Source: Desulfuromusa sp.
GTDB taxonomy: Bacteria > Desulfobacterota > Desulfuromonadia > Desulfuromonadales > Geopsychrobacteraceae
Reading direction: 5' to 3'
NCBI GenBank assembly: GCA_021157505.1
Contig: JAGGWI010000272.1
Span: forward strand, 1-12,480
Length of the DNA stretch: 12,480 nt
The notes beneath the pieces were generated by a model. That model searched no databases, had not been told where the DNA came from, and worked only from the letters and a program-made list of their open reading frames with translations. This document shows, in pieces, positions 1 to 6,803 of the stretch. Numbering within the stretch: the first letter of the stretch is position 1; each line of letters opens with the position of its first letter. Both the position numbers and the translations under genes were made by a program.

Positions 1-28
1 GTTCATGGAGTGTCCGACAGACTCCTAG
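1..28. repeat. Right end of a short inverted-repeat (MITE-like) element, cut by the window edge
   Basis: These 28 bases match 6776-6803 at 27 of 28 positions; the only difference is at base 21. 6776-6803 is the right end of the complete 169-bp element described at 6635-6803, so this is a second copy in the same orientation, with its left part outside the window. Both copies finish in CTCCTAG. The copy ends 78 bases before the metG start and may therefore abut the metG promoter. Confidence 0.8.
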
Positions 29-95
29 CGTAATATTTGACCATTGTATTTTTTACCCGAGCAGTAAACCTGAGATAACAATGCTATCCGCCTAT

Positions 96-100
96 GGGAG
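96..100 (+). promoter_or_regulatory. Ribosome binding site of metG
   Basis: GGGAG lies 6 bases before the ATG at 107 and supports that start. Upstream, TTGACC at 37-42 resembles a -35 box, but no good -10 box sits at the right distance, so no metG promoter is called. Confidence 0.7.
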
Positions 101-106
101 CTTAAT

Positions 107-1636
107 ATGAGCAAGACCTTCTATGTGACCACACCTATTTATTATGTCAATGATGTCCCCCACATCGGCCATGCCTATACAACCCTGGCCTGTGATGTCA
201 TTGCCCGCTACAAGCGGGCCAGAGGCTATGATGTTGCCTTTTTAACCGGAACTGATGAACATGGTCAAAAAGTGGAAATGGCTGCTAAAGCGAATGGGGA
301 AACCCCTCTGGAACTGGCTGACCGTGTGGTTAAACGCTTTCAAGCTCTCTGGGATAAATTGAATATTTCCAACACTGATTTTATTCGCACCACCCAGGAG
401 CGGCATAAACATACGGTTCAGGAACAGTTCAAGGCGATTGAAGCCAAGGGGGATATCTACCTTGGGGAGTACGAAGACTGGTATTGCACCCCCTGTGAAA
501 CTTTTTGGACCGAGACACAACTGCTTGATGGAAATTGCCCCGATTGTGGCCGGCAGACAACCAAATTAAAAGAGGAATCCTATTTTTTCCGCATGAGCAA
601 ATATCAGGATCAGCTGCTCAAACACATAGAGGACAATCCGGATTTTATTCAACCCAAGTCCCGTCGCAACGAAATACTCAGTTTTATCCGTGAGGGATTG
701 CGTGATCTGTCCATTTCACGAACTTCATTTTCCTGGGGAATCCCTGCTCCTGGCAATGAAAAACATGTCATTTATGTCTGGTTTGACGCCCTGACCAACT
801 ATATTTCAGCCCTCGATTATCCCGAAGATAAAGATGGAAAGTTTGCGACTTATTGGCCAGCAGTTCATGTGATCGGTAAAGATATTTTACGTTTTCATGC
901 CGTCTATTGGCCAACGTTTCTGATGGCGGCAGGATTGCCACTACCGGAGAAGGTTTTTGCTCATGGCTGGTGGACCGTCGAGGGACAAAAAATGAGCAAA
1001 AGTTTGCGTAACGTCGTTGAACCAAACATGTTGCTTGATACCTATGGTGTTGATGCTATTCGCTATTTTTTACTCCGTGAAGTTCCCTTTGGTCTCGATG
1101 GCGATTTTTCTCATAACGCCCTGATCCACCGGATAAATTCTGACCTGGCCAATGATCTCGGCAACCTGGTCAGTCGCTCCACCGCCATGGTCAATAAATA
1201 TTTTGATGGGAAACTTCCTGCTCCAAGCAGCATAAACGACCTGGACCAGACTTTCATCGACCTGTTTGCAGACACCATCGTAAAAGTTGATACCCATCTG
1301 AATAACATGGCGTTCAATAAAACCCTGATGGCGATCTGGGAGCTCATTTCAGCGGCTAATAAATATATAGATGAAACTGCGCCATGGTCACTGGCAAAGG
1401 AGGCAAAACAGCGCGAACGGCTGGCAACGGTCATGTATAATCTGCTCGAATCGATCCGTATTATTGCCCTGCTGATTGCCCCATTTATGCCGGCTACCGG
1501 AAAAAAGATTCTCCAGATTCTCGGCTGTGATCACAGCAATCTTACTCTTGATGGTCAAGATCAATGGGGTGGACTTGTCTCTGGAACCAGCATAGAGAAG
1601 GCGGCTCCGCTTTTCCCTCGTATAGAGAAAACATAA
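107..1636 (+). CDS. metG: Methionyl-tRNA synthetase (short form)
   Basis: Class I aminoacyl-tRNA synthetase that charges tRNA-Met with methionine in the cytosol, for both initiation and elongation. The Rossmann fold starts near the N-terminus with the HIGH motif at residues 19-22, and the KMSKS loop is intact at 295-299. Between them is a zinc knuckle with two CxxC pairs, C127/C130 and C144/C147. The C-terminal part (about 370-500) is the helical anticodon-binding domain. At 509 residues it is the short form: it lacks the C-terminal Trbp111-like tRNA-binding/dimerisation domain of longer MetG proteins, and no separate domain of that kind is visible nearby. The ATG is supported by GGGAG 6 bases upstream. 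The next gene on this strand is a TatD-family gene, a common neighbour of metG, but here 335 bases of repeats separate them. No frameshift or missing key residue is seen. Confidence 0.97.
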   Translation: MSKTFYVTTPIYYVNDVPHIGHAYTTLACDVIARYKRARGYDVAFLTGTDEHGQKVEMAAKANGETPLELADRVVKRFQALWDKLNISNTDFIRTTQERHKHTVQEQFKAIEAKGDIYLGEYEDWYCTPCETFWTETQLLDGNCPDCGRQTTKLKEESYFFRMSKYQDQLLKHIEDNPDFIQPKSRRNEILSFIREGLRDLSISRTSFSWGIPAPGNEKHVIYVWFDALTNYISALDYPEDKDGKFATYWPAVHVIGKDILRFHAVYWPTFLMAAGLPLPEKVFAHGWWTVEGQKMSKSLRNVVEPNMLLDTYGVDAIRYFLLREVPFGLDGDFSHNALIHRINSDLANDLGNLVSRSTAMVNKYFDGKLPAPSSINDLDQTFIDLFADTIVKVDTHLNNMAFNKTLMAIWELISAANKYIDETAPWSLAKEAKQRERLATVMYNLLESIRIIALLIAPFMPATGKKILQILGCDHSNLTLDGQDQWGGLVSGTSIEKAAPLFPRIEKT

Positions 1637-1710
1637 GGATTTTGGGGTTAATTTTGAGCCACCATTTCCTGTGTGACGCAGCCGGAAAGAAACGAAACTT
1701 TGCAGGAATT

Positions 1711-1751
1711 CGAAGAAAAATGTTTGAGCCAAAGGCGAGTTTTTTTCTTCG
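1711..1751. repeat. Hairpin 1 of the metG-tatD intergenic repeat cluster
   Basis: A perfect 10-bp inverted repeat: CGAAGAAAAA at 1711-1720 pairs with TTTTTCTTCG at 1742-1751. The 21-base loop contains a small GCC-AAA-GGC stem followed by a run of seven T at 1740-1746. The T-run could help end metG transcription, but the GC stem is only 3 bp, so it is not called a terminator. Confidence 0.65.
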
Positions 1752-1779
1752 CTGAAAAGTGTAGTGAAATGGAGGGAAT

Positions 1780-1804
1780 CAGCCATCGCCGGAGGCTATG
1801 GCTG
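1780..1804. repeat. Hairpin 2 of the metG-tatD intergenic repeat cluster
   Basis: A compact stem in which CAGCCAT at 1780-1786 pairs with ATGGCTG at 1798-1804. After one mismatch, GCC (1788-1790) pairs with GGC (1794-1796) around a GGA loop. Together this gives 10 pairs in 25 bases. Confidence 0.6.
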
Positions 1805-1830
1805 GCCAGGAGTTCGGGCACCTTTTTCTG

Positions 1831-1861
1831 CTTACTCTTTTGTGGTGTACAAAAGAGTAAG
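1831..1861. repeat. Hairpin 3: perfect 13-bp inverted repeat
   Basis: CTTACTCTTTTGT at 1831-1843 is the exact reverse complement of 1849-1861, with a 5-base GGTGT loop. There is no T-tract after the stem, so it does not look like a standard intrinsic terminator. Stems of this composition recur as interspersed non-coding repeats in several proteobacterial genomes (recalled, not searched). Confidence 0.75.
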
Positions 1862-1868
1862 GCGAAGG

Positions 1869-1886
1869 GCGGGGGCGCAACCCCGC
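1869..1886. repeat. Hairpin 4: short GC-rich stem
   Basis: GCGGGG at 1869-1874 pairs with CCCCGC at 1881-1886 around a 6-base loop. It lies 7 bases after hairpin 3 and seems to be part of the same repeat unit. Confidence 0.6.
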
Positions 1887-1907
1887 AACCTTTTGATTTA
1901 TTAAACC

Positions 1908-1948
1908 GTATTCCGGGGACACGTAACAAGTACAGGTCCCCGGAATAC
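1908..1948. repeat. REP-like palindrome (hairpin 5) just before the tatD-radical SAM gene
   Basis: GTATTCCGGGGAC at 1908-1920 is the exact reverse complement of 1936-1948, a 13-bp stem with a 15-base loop. The ATTCCGGGGAC core resembles REP palindromes spread by REP-associated tyrosine transposases (RAYT) in Proteobacteria; this is from memory. No RAYT gene is in the window. The stem ends 9 bases before the Shine-Dalgarno sequence of the downstream gene, so it could affect that gene's transcription or translation. Confidence 0.65.
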
Positions 1949-1957
1949 TTTCCTCTC

Positions 1958-1962
1958 AGGAA
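1958..1962 (+). promoter_or_regulatory. Ribosome binding site deciding the TTG start at 1972
   Basis: AGGAA is followed by 9 bases and then TTG at 1972. The in-frame TTG at 1963 directly abuts this site with no spacer, so 1972 is the better start. No in-frame ATG or GTG occurs before the metal-binding HAH motif, so a rare start codon is needed. Confidence 0.6.
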
Positions 1963-1971
1963 TTGACAACA

Positions 1972-3366
1972 TTGATAAACGACCATCTTCCCCTGCTGGT
2001 TGACAGCCACGCCCACCTCGACGGCAAACAATTTTCAAGTGATCTGGATGAAACCATTGAACGGGCAACTGCTAATGGGATCAGTCATATTCTGACTATT
2101 GGCTGTGATCTGGAAAGTTCTGAAAACAGTATTCTTGTAGCAGAAAAATATGAAAATATCTTTGCTGCTGTCGGTGTCCACCCCCACGATGCAACTGAGA
2201 TAAATGAGGATACCCTGGAAAAATTGCGCTCTATGCTGACCCACCCGAAAGTTGTTGCGCTGGGTGAAATCGGCCTCGACTACTATCGTGATCGATCCCC
2301 CCGGGAGATTCAACGCAGCGCATTTCGGCAACAGATCCGTTTGGCCAAAGAGAGTGACAAACCTATCATTGTCCATGATCGTGATGCCCACGATGAGGTC
2401 ATACAGATTTTAAAAGAAGAGAACGCTGCTCAAACTGGTGGGGTATTACACTGCTTCAGCGGTGATTTAAAGATGGCGAAACAATGCCTTGATCTCGGGT
2501 TTTACCTCTCATTTACTGGCACCATCACCTATCCAAAAAATGACACCATCCGGGAGATTATCAAAGAGATTCCCATCGACCGGATGTTGATTGAAACCGA
2601 TTGTCCTTATCTGTCACCCCAAAAATTTCGCGGGAAACGGAATGAACCAGCCTATGTCCGGTATACTGCAGAAAAGTTGGCAGAGATCAAAGGGCTGTCG
2701 ATTGAGGATGTCGCCAGGGTTACCAGTCGCAACTGTCATGAACTGTTCGGCTTCGGCACGGTTGACCAAAGCAGCAAAGTTGCCTACCAGATCCGCGATT
2801 CCCTCTACTTGAATATTACCAATCGCTGCACCAATAGTTGTATTTTCTGTGCAAAATTCAGTGATTTTATTGTCAAAGGGCATGAATTGCACCTCGATCA
2901 TGAACCTTCCGTAGCAGAAGTCAAACAGGTGATTGGCGATCCGACCCGTTACGCAGAAGTTGTTTTTTGTGGATATGGCGAACCCCTGCTACGGCTCGAT
3001 CTGATCAAGGAAGTTTCCCGCTGGTTAAAAGATCAGGGAGTGACGGTCAGAGTCAACACCGACGGGCAGGCTAACCTGGTTCATGGTCGCAATATTCTTC
3101 CGGAATTAAACGGATTGATTGATGCCATTTCAATCTCGCTGAACGCTCCAGATGCTGACAATTATCACCATCTCTGTCGCTCCACGTTTGGCGCACAACA
3201 GAGTTATCAAGCAGTCAAAGATTTTATACAACAGGCCCGTCAGCATGTTCCTGAGGTACTCGCCACTGCAGTCACTTATCCGGGAGTTGATATTGCTGCC
3301 TGTGAGCAGGTCGCGAAGGAGCTTGGAGTAAAATTCCGTGCTCGTGAATACAATGAGGTGGGGTGA
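1972..3366 (+). CDS. TatD-family metal hydrolase fused to a radical SAM domain
   Basis: A two-domain protein of 464 residues. Residues about 8-265 are a TatD-type amidohydrolase (TIM barrel, DNase-like) with all expected metal ligands: H13 and H15 in HAH, E99 in GEIG, H135, H160 in HCFSG, and D210 in ETDCPYL. Residues about 275-464 form a short radical SAM domain with the cluster motif CxxxCxxC (C286, C290, C293) and a GYGEP motif, as in enzymes that bind S-adenosylmethionine. This pairing matches a described family, the TatD-associated radical SAM proteins, found fused or as neighbours; its reaction is unknown to me. TatD proteins act as metal-dependent 3' exonucleases or deacylases. The TTG start is required because no ATG precedes HAH. 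The upstream gene is metG; the downstream gene converges across 27 bases with no clear terminator. Family assignment is firm and substrate is unknown. Confidence 0.92.
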   Translation: MINDHLPLLVDSHAHLDGKQFSSDLDETIERATANGISHILTIGCDLESSENSILVAEKYENIFAAVGVHPHDATEINEDTLEKLRSMLTHPKVVALGEIGLDYYRDRSPREIQRSAFRQQIRLAKESDKPIIVHDRDAHDEVIQILKEENAAQTGGVLHCFSGDLKMAKQCLDLGFYLSFTGTITYPKNDTIREIIKEIPIDRMLIETDCPYLSPQKFRGKRNEPAYVRYTAEKLAEIKGLSIEDVARVTSRNCHELFGFGTVDQSSKVAYQIRDSLYLNITNRCTNSCIFCAKFSDFIVKGHELHLDHEPSVAEVKQVIGDPTRYAEVVFCGYGEPLLRLDLIKEVSRWLKDQGVTVRVNTDGQANLVHGRNILPELNGLIDAISISLNAPDADNYHHLCRSTFGAQQSYQAVKDFIQQARQHVPEVLATAVTYPGVDIAACEQVAKELGVKFRAREYNEVG

Positions 3367-3393
3367 GCTATCCAGAAACGATTACGGGCTGGC

Positions 3394-5805
3394 TTATTTT
3401 CCAAACAATTTATTCAATGTATTATCAAGCAGCTGCTTGATCGGTTCAATATCTCCATCAGTCTCAGAAGCTAACTTTTCCAACAGCTTCTGACTCAACT
3501 TCTCCGCTCCTTGCTTCACAACTTGCTCCTGCAACGCCGCTGAATCATAACTGACTTCTGGACGTTCCAATGTTCCCCGAATCGTTAACGGCAGAATCCC
3601 CCAACCAACACTGTCTGACACGGTCACTTTAAGCACCTTACTGATTCCCAGCTTGTCCAGAACTTCGGGGGAAAAACGGGCATCAAGGTGAAGATTGAGA
3701 CGGCCGTCGATATCGATTGTTCCGCTAGAGCTCAACTCTGTTTTCGAACTGTTCAGTTGACTTTTGATTTGAGCCAAGCCATCACGCAAATCATATTGAC
3801 CAGTCAATGATTGAAAACTGATCACCTTAAGCTTCGGGTTAAGTAAGAGCCCCGCCAATTGTTCAAGAGCCGGGAAACCTTTAATAGTACCCTGCTGAAG
3901 ATTAACAGACCCTTTAAGTTGCAGCGCCGGTAACCAGTTATCCACAAGAGTACCGCTGCCGGAAAAATTATTCTGCCATAGCAACTGACCGGAAGCACTC
4001 TGTTTAGTAGCAGGAAACAACCCCGAAATCAAAGTCATAACATTCGGTTGACGCAACGACATCTCTCCTTGATAAGAGAGCCCTTTAACCCCAAGATTGA
4101 CAAGAGCAGATCCCTCTAACTCTCCGCCACCAATTTGACTGGTAAAATTAGTAATCGACAGATAATTATTTTTCAGGCTCAAATTTGCAGTGATTTTATC
4201 AACATTAAGCTGCTGATAAATCAGGCGCTTAATTGCAAGAGTTCCCAGCATATCGACGGGAATATCAAAAGGACCGATATCGTCAGCCAGAGTTTTCCGC
4301 TCCGTTTCCGGTGGAACAGCGATCCCCTTATTACCTGTACTGCTGCCCACCGATTCGGGTTCAGATCTGCTTTCAGATTCGGGTTCGGAAAGAATCTTAT
4401 TGAGATCCAGAGTATTGGCAGAGAGGGCAAATTCACCGCGAAAGATATTGTCAGCCCCCCTCTCTACATTAGCCTCGAGTTCAGCCTGTTGATCTCCATA
4501 TTGCAGCAGCATTTTTTTTAACTGCAAAACCCTGTCGGCATAAGTAATATCGCCACTGATCCCGGCACGCAGATTTTCAGAGTTTGCCCGCACATCAGTC
4601 AAACTCAGTTGTACCAATTTAAGCAGATCTATGCCGCTACTCACTTTCCCTGAAAAATCGAGCCGGCCATCAACCATCCCGGCAAAACTGTATTTCTGAT
4701 ATTTTCGGGACAACTCAACAGGAAGATTCTGCATCACTTCACGCAAGTCCAGCTTCTTTAAGAATAATCTGGACACCAGATAGGGGTCAGGCGTAGACAG
4801 GTCAACTTCCCCTTCTGCTCCAAGATTGATTCCATTAAAATTAAACAGCAAGGTTGACACTGCCAACAGTTGCTTATCGACATTATAGTTCAGAGCATAA
4901 TCAATACCCAGCCTGGCTTTTTTCAGACCAGTATCCGGAAACGTATCCAACACCAGATCAACATCAGCAAATATAATTTTTCCACTTGAGGAAATCAGAT
5001 CGGGTTGGATATCAACCTCCAGGTTGAGTGTCAACTGCGCTGAACCCAGCTTTCCAGGAAAAATATCTCGATAATAAGGTGCAAACTGAACCACCGCCAA
5101 TGGCGCCAGGTGAATTTTCAGATCACCCGTTCGGTGAGAAAAATTGTAATTTCCGGAAATATCGATATTGGATCCGTTGACAACGGCTGAAAGGTCAACA
5201 GGAAAAGATTGATCGAGGGTTATCTGTCTGGCTTTAAAATTAAGATTATTCAAGCTGTAGCGAAAAGGGGTTCGAGCATTCTTAAATTTATCTACGTACT
5301 GCAACTCACCAGCTTTAATATTAACTTCTTTTACCAAAAGATTAAAAGTGGCGGGTAACGCAGTAGACCGATCATGCTGACCAGAAACGGCAGAACCATT
5401 ACCACCTGTCGTTGGCTCATGCAACAGGTCACAAAAATTAAAGTGGCCATCCGGCCTGCGAATAAAATTTATTTTAGGCTGATCCAGAAGGATCTGATCA
5501 ACGATCACCTTACCGGTAAAAAGAGGCCAAAATTGATAATGCAACGCTACCGTATGGACAGAAAAAAACTCCCCTTCACCATTTTTTTGCATCACTTGCA
5601 GATCGGCAATAGAAATACCAGAGAAGAGACCGATCTTTATTTCCCCAAAATCAACACTGCGTTGTAAGGACTTTTCGGCCAGGGGAAGAAGCGTTTCCCG
5701 AACTTTTCCCGGGGTAATTTGTGTCTTAATCAGGGCAGTCAACGCAAGAGCAATAAACACCAGTGTGCTGATAATAAAAATACTGATTTTTACTGCTGTT
5801 GACAT
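3394..5805 (-). CDS. AsmA-family envelope protein
   Basis: An 803-residue protein anchored in the inner membrane by one N-terminal hydrophobic segment (about residues 6-27). A long, beta-rich periplasmic part with AsmA-type repeats follows. The last 200 residues match the AsmA C-terminal pattern: alternating 'G-x-hydrophobic ... DGL' strands, then GWGILPLTIRGTLERPEVSYD-like ending. AsmA relatives (TamB, YhdP, YdbH) are thought to bridge the periplasm as hydrophobic grooves for phospholipid movement to the outer membrane; that role is inferred here from family only. Around residues 472-490 is a low-complexity Ser/Glu/Pro linker (SEPES repeated), probably disordered. The start at 5805 is preceded by AGGG with a 5-base spacer. 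The gene is divergent from the retropepsin-like gene and convergent with the TatD fusion, so it is probably a single-gene unit. Confidence 0.88.
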   Translation of the reverse strand: MSTAVKISIFIISTLVFIALALTALIKTQITPGKVRETLLPLAEKSLQRSVDFGEIKIGLFSGISIADLQVMQKNGEGEFFSVHTVALHYQFWPLFTGKVIVDQILLDQPKINFIRRPDGHFNFCDLLHEPTTGGNGSAVSGQHDRSTALPATFNLLVKEVNIKAGELQYVDKFKNARTPFRYSLNNLNFKARQITLDQSFPVDLSAVVNGSNIDISGNYNFSHRTGDLKIHLAPLAVVQFAPYYRDIFPGKLGSAQLTLNLEVDIQPDLISSSGKIIFADVDLVLDTFPDTGLKKARLGIDYALNYNVDKQLLAVSTLLFNFNGINLGAEGEVDLSTPDPYLVSRLFLKKLDLREVMQNLPVELSRKYQKYSFAGMVDGRLDFSGKVSSGIDLLKLVQLSLTDVRANSENLRAGISGDITYADRVLQLKKMLLQYGDQQAELEANVERGADNIFRGEFALSANTLDLNKILSEPESESRSEPESVGSSTGNKGIAVPPETERKTLADDIGPFDIPVDMLGTLAIKRLIYQQLNVDKITANLSLKNNYLSITNFTSQIGGGELEGSALVNLGVKGLSYQGEMSLRQPNVMTLISGLFPATKQSASGQLLWQNNFSGSGTLVDNWLPALQLKGSVNLQQGTIKGFPALEQLAGLLLNPKLKVISFQSLTGQYDLRDGLAQIKSQLNSSKTELSSSGTIDIDGRLNLHLDARFSPEVLDKLGISKVLKVTVSDSVGWGILPLTIRGTLERPEVSYDSAALQEQVVKQGAEKLSQKLLEKLASETDGDIEPIKQLLDNTLNKLFGK

Positions 5806-5913
5806 AACAACCCTGAACTAAATGAATATCAAAGTATTGATAAAACGCCCGTACCCAGTATAGCAATAAAATCTATAATAATAGAAACTTATCCGTCGTT
5901 ACTTTATTTTTTT

Positions 5914-5986
5914 ATGGTGGTGTCCTTCGATGGAAACAACCCAGTGTCAGAAATAAGGTTAAAAGTGTTAAATACGACACCATCAT
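5914..5986. repeat. Separated imperfect inverted repeat
   Basis: ATGGTGGTGTC at 5914-5924 and GACACCATCAT at 5976-5986 are inverted copies with 10 of 11 matching bases, 51 bases apart. They could be paired regulator half-sites, a long-loop stem, or ends of a decayed element. No direct repeat flanking them was found. Confidence 0.35.
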
Positions 5987-6035
5987 TTTTTACACCCTAT
6001 TGACCCAAACAACTATTCGAAATTATTCACTATTT

Positions 6036-6065
6036 TTGTTTGTTTTTTACTTAAAATTCTAATAT
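6036..6065 (+). promoter_or_regulatory. Candidate sigma-70 promoter of the retropepsin-like gene
   Basis: TTGTTT at 6036-6041 and TAATAT at 6060-6065 are 18 bases apart, with an upstream AT-rich tract. The -10 box lies inside the palindrome at 6056-6071. The region is AT-rich, so such matches arise easily by chance. Confidence 0.35.
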
Positions 6066-6071
6066 TAGAAT
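6056..6071. promoter_or_regulatory. Perfect 16-bp palindrome, candidate operator
   Basis: ATTCTAATATTAGAAT is its own reverse complement over all 16 bases. It ends 75 bases before the ATG at 6147 and covers the proposed -10 box. A dimeric repressor binding here would block the promoter. No regulator gene is in the window. Confidence 0.45.
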
Positions 6072-6132
6072 AATTTACTTTTCAAGGAACTGTCGTTATT
6101 ATCTCAATCATTAGTAACAATGAATTTTATCC

Positions 6133-6137
6133 GGGAG
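6133..6137 (+). promoter_or_regulatory. Ribosome binding site choosing the ATG at 6147
   Basis: GGGAG lies 9 bases before the ATG at 6147. The in-frame ATG at 6120 has no purine-rich site upstream, so the shorter protein starting MKKNKNS is preferred. Confidence 0.6.
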
Positions 6138-6146
6138 TCACTACGA

Positions 6147-6611
6147 ATGAAAAAAAATAAAAACTCACTTTTACTCGATATAGGCTGGTGTGAGTGGGTC
6201 TCATTTCCAGCATTAAAAATCCCGGCAATAGAAGCACAGGTGGTGACGGACTACAGGCAATCAATTTTGAATATTTTTGATTTTTCGACCTTTAAAGAGG
6301 GCGAAGATCTGTTGATAAGCTTTGGCGTGCACCCAATTCAGGATAATAGTGATATCGAAGTCTATTCGATCACTCCAGTTAAAACCAGACGATTGGTCTC
6401 TTTTGCCGATGGCGAAAGGGAATGGTGTTATGTTATTGAAACAGAGATGAGAATAGGTTCAATGAAAAAGAATATTGATTTAACCTTGGTTAACCGGGAA
6501 GAATCAACCTTTCGACTCCATCTGGCTCCACAAACTATTAAAAGTTTAGTCAAGATCAATCCGCAGAAAAGTTATCTCACCGGTGAAATATTAAATGGCT
6601 GTGCAGTTTAA
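6147..6611 (+). CDS. Retropepsin-like (RimB/ATP-dependent zinc protease family) protein with degenerate active site
   Basis: A 154-residue soluble protein with no signal peptide or membrane segment. It resembles the small bacterial family annotated 'ATP-dependent zinc protease' (Pfam Zn_protease; RimB-like, retropepsin fold): GWxEWVSxP at 13-21, IPAIEA at 25-30, FDxxTF at 44-49, the VHP-Q-D segment at 61-66, TRRLVS at 80-85, LTLVNRE at 112-118, FRLHL at 122-126 and a closing SYLTG at 142-146. In typical members, IPAI is followed by a motif like DTGARTSAL that holds the catalytic Asp. Here the aligned stretch is V33-T34-D35-Y36-R-Q-S-I-L, so the Asp is Val and the Gly is Asp. The second conserved motif LGRQAL appears as LAPQTI (126-131). 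Fold assignment by eye is good; activity is probably lost or changed. The family is often linked to RimK-like ATP-grasp ligases, but none is in the window. It is flanked by a divergent AsmA gene and a mobile element. Confidence 0.72.
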   Translation: MKKNKNSLLLDIGWCEWVSFPALKIPAIEAQVVTDYRQSILNIFDFSTFKEGEDLLISFGVHPIQDNSDIEVYSITPVKTRRLVSFADGEREWCYVIETEMRIGSMKKNIDLTLVNREESTFRLHLAPQTIKSLVKINPQKSYLTGEILNGCAV

Positions 6612-6634
6612 GTCTAACTCTGAAAATAGTCCAG

Positions 6635-6803
6635 CTAGGAGGTTGTCGGACTATACGGACTGAAGCGAAAATTTGGAGGTTTGAGAACAGTTTTTAGCTC
6701 GTTTGCAGGCTCATAGCCATAGCTATGGGGCAAGAAGGAGCTAAAAAATGAGCCAAACAAACGGATTTGCAGCCAGTTCATGGAGTGTCCGACAGTCTCC
6801 TAG
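6635..6803. mobile_element. 169-bp MITE-like element with terminal inverted repeats
   Basis: The ends 6635-6651 and 6787-6803 are inverted copies matching at 15 of 17 bases (CTAGGAG, two mismatches, TGTCGGAC). Inside, TTTTTAGCTC (6691-6700) pairs with GAGCTAAAAA (6738-6747), and CATAGC/GCTATG (6712-6717 and 6722-6727) forms the apical stem. There is no transposase gene, so it would need one in trans. Both ends carry CTAG, which could be a 4-bp target duplication as made by some IS5-family elements, or part of the ends. The right CTAG contains the stop codon of the minus-strand helicase gene. A second copy's right end is at 1-28. The stems may also help to end transcription from both sides. 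Confidence 0.75.

Larger units (their letters stand above)
5806..6146. other. AT-rich divergent intergenic region
   Basis: This is a 341-base gap between two divergent genes. It should hold the promoters of both. No convincing ORF or RNA gene is seen. For the minus-strand AsmA gene, TATACT (complement of 5857-5862) is a possible -10 box but has only a weak -35 partner. The plus-strand promoter, a palindrome and a separated inverted repeat are listed on their own. AT content is clearly higher than in the flanking genes. Confidence 0.6.

Noticed and set aside
1740..1746. Run of seven T as an intrinsic terminator for metG
   Set aside because: The stem directly before it is only GCC/GGC, too weak; the longer stem pairs across the T-run rather than before it.
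1963..1968. TTGACA, an exact -35 consensus
   Set aside because: No -10-like sequence lies 16-18 bases downstream, and the site falls at the start of the coding region.
1648..2031. Overlapping open frames on both strands across the metG-tatD gap (97 and 127 codons)
   Set aside because: They run through the hairpins, have Arg/Cys/Phe-rich low-quality translations, match no family I know and overlap the true tatD start. They are by-products of repeat DNA.
3367..3393. Bidirectional terminator between the convergent TatD and AsmA genes
   Set aside because: Only a 4-bp CCAG/CTGG pairing is visible and there is no T-tract with a solid stem.
4135..4521. 128-codon open frame antisense to the AsmA gene
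   Set aside because: It lies wholly within a well-supported gene and has no ribosome site or recognisable family.
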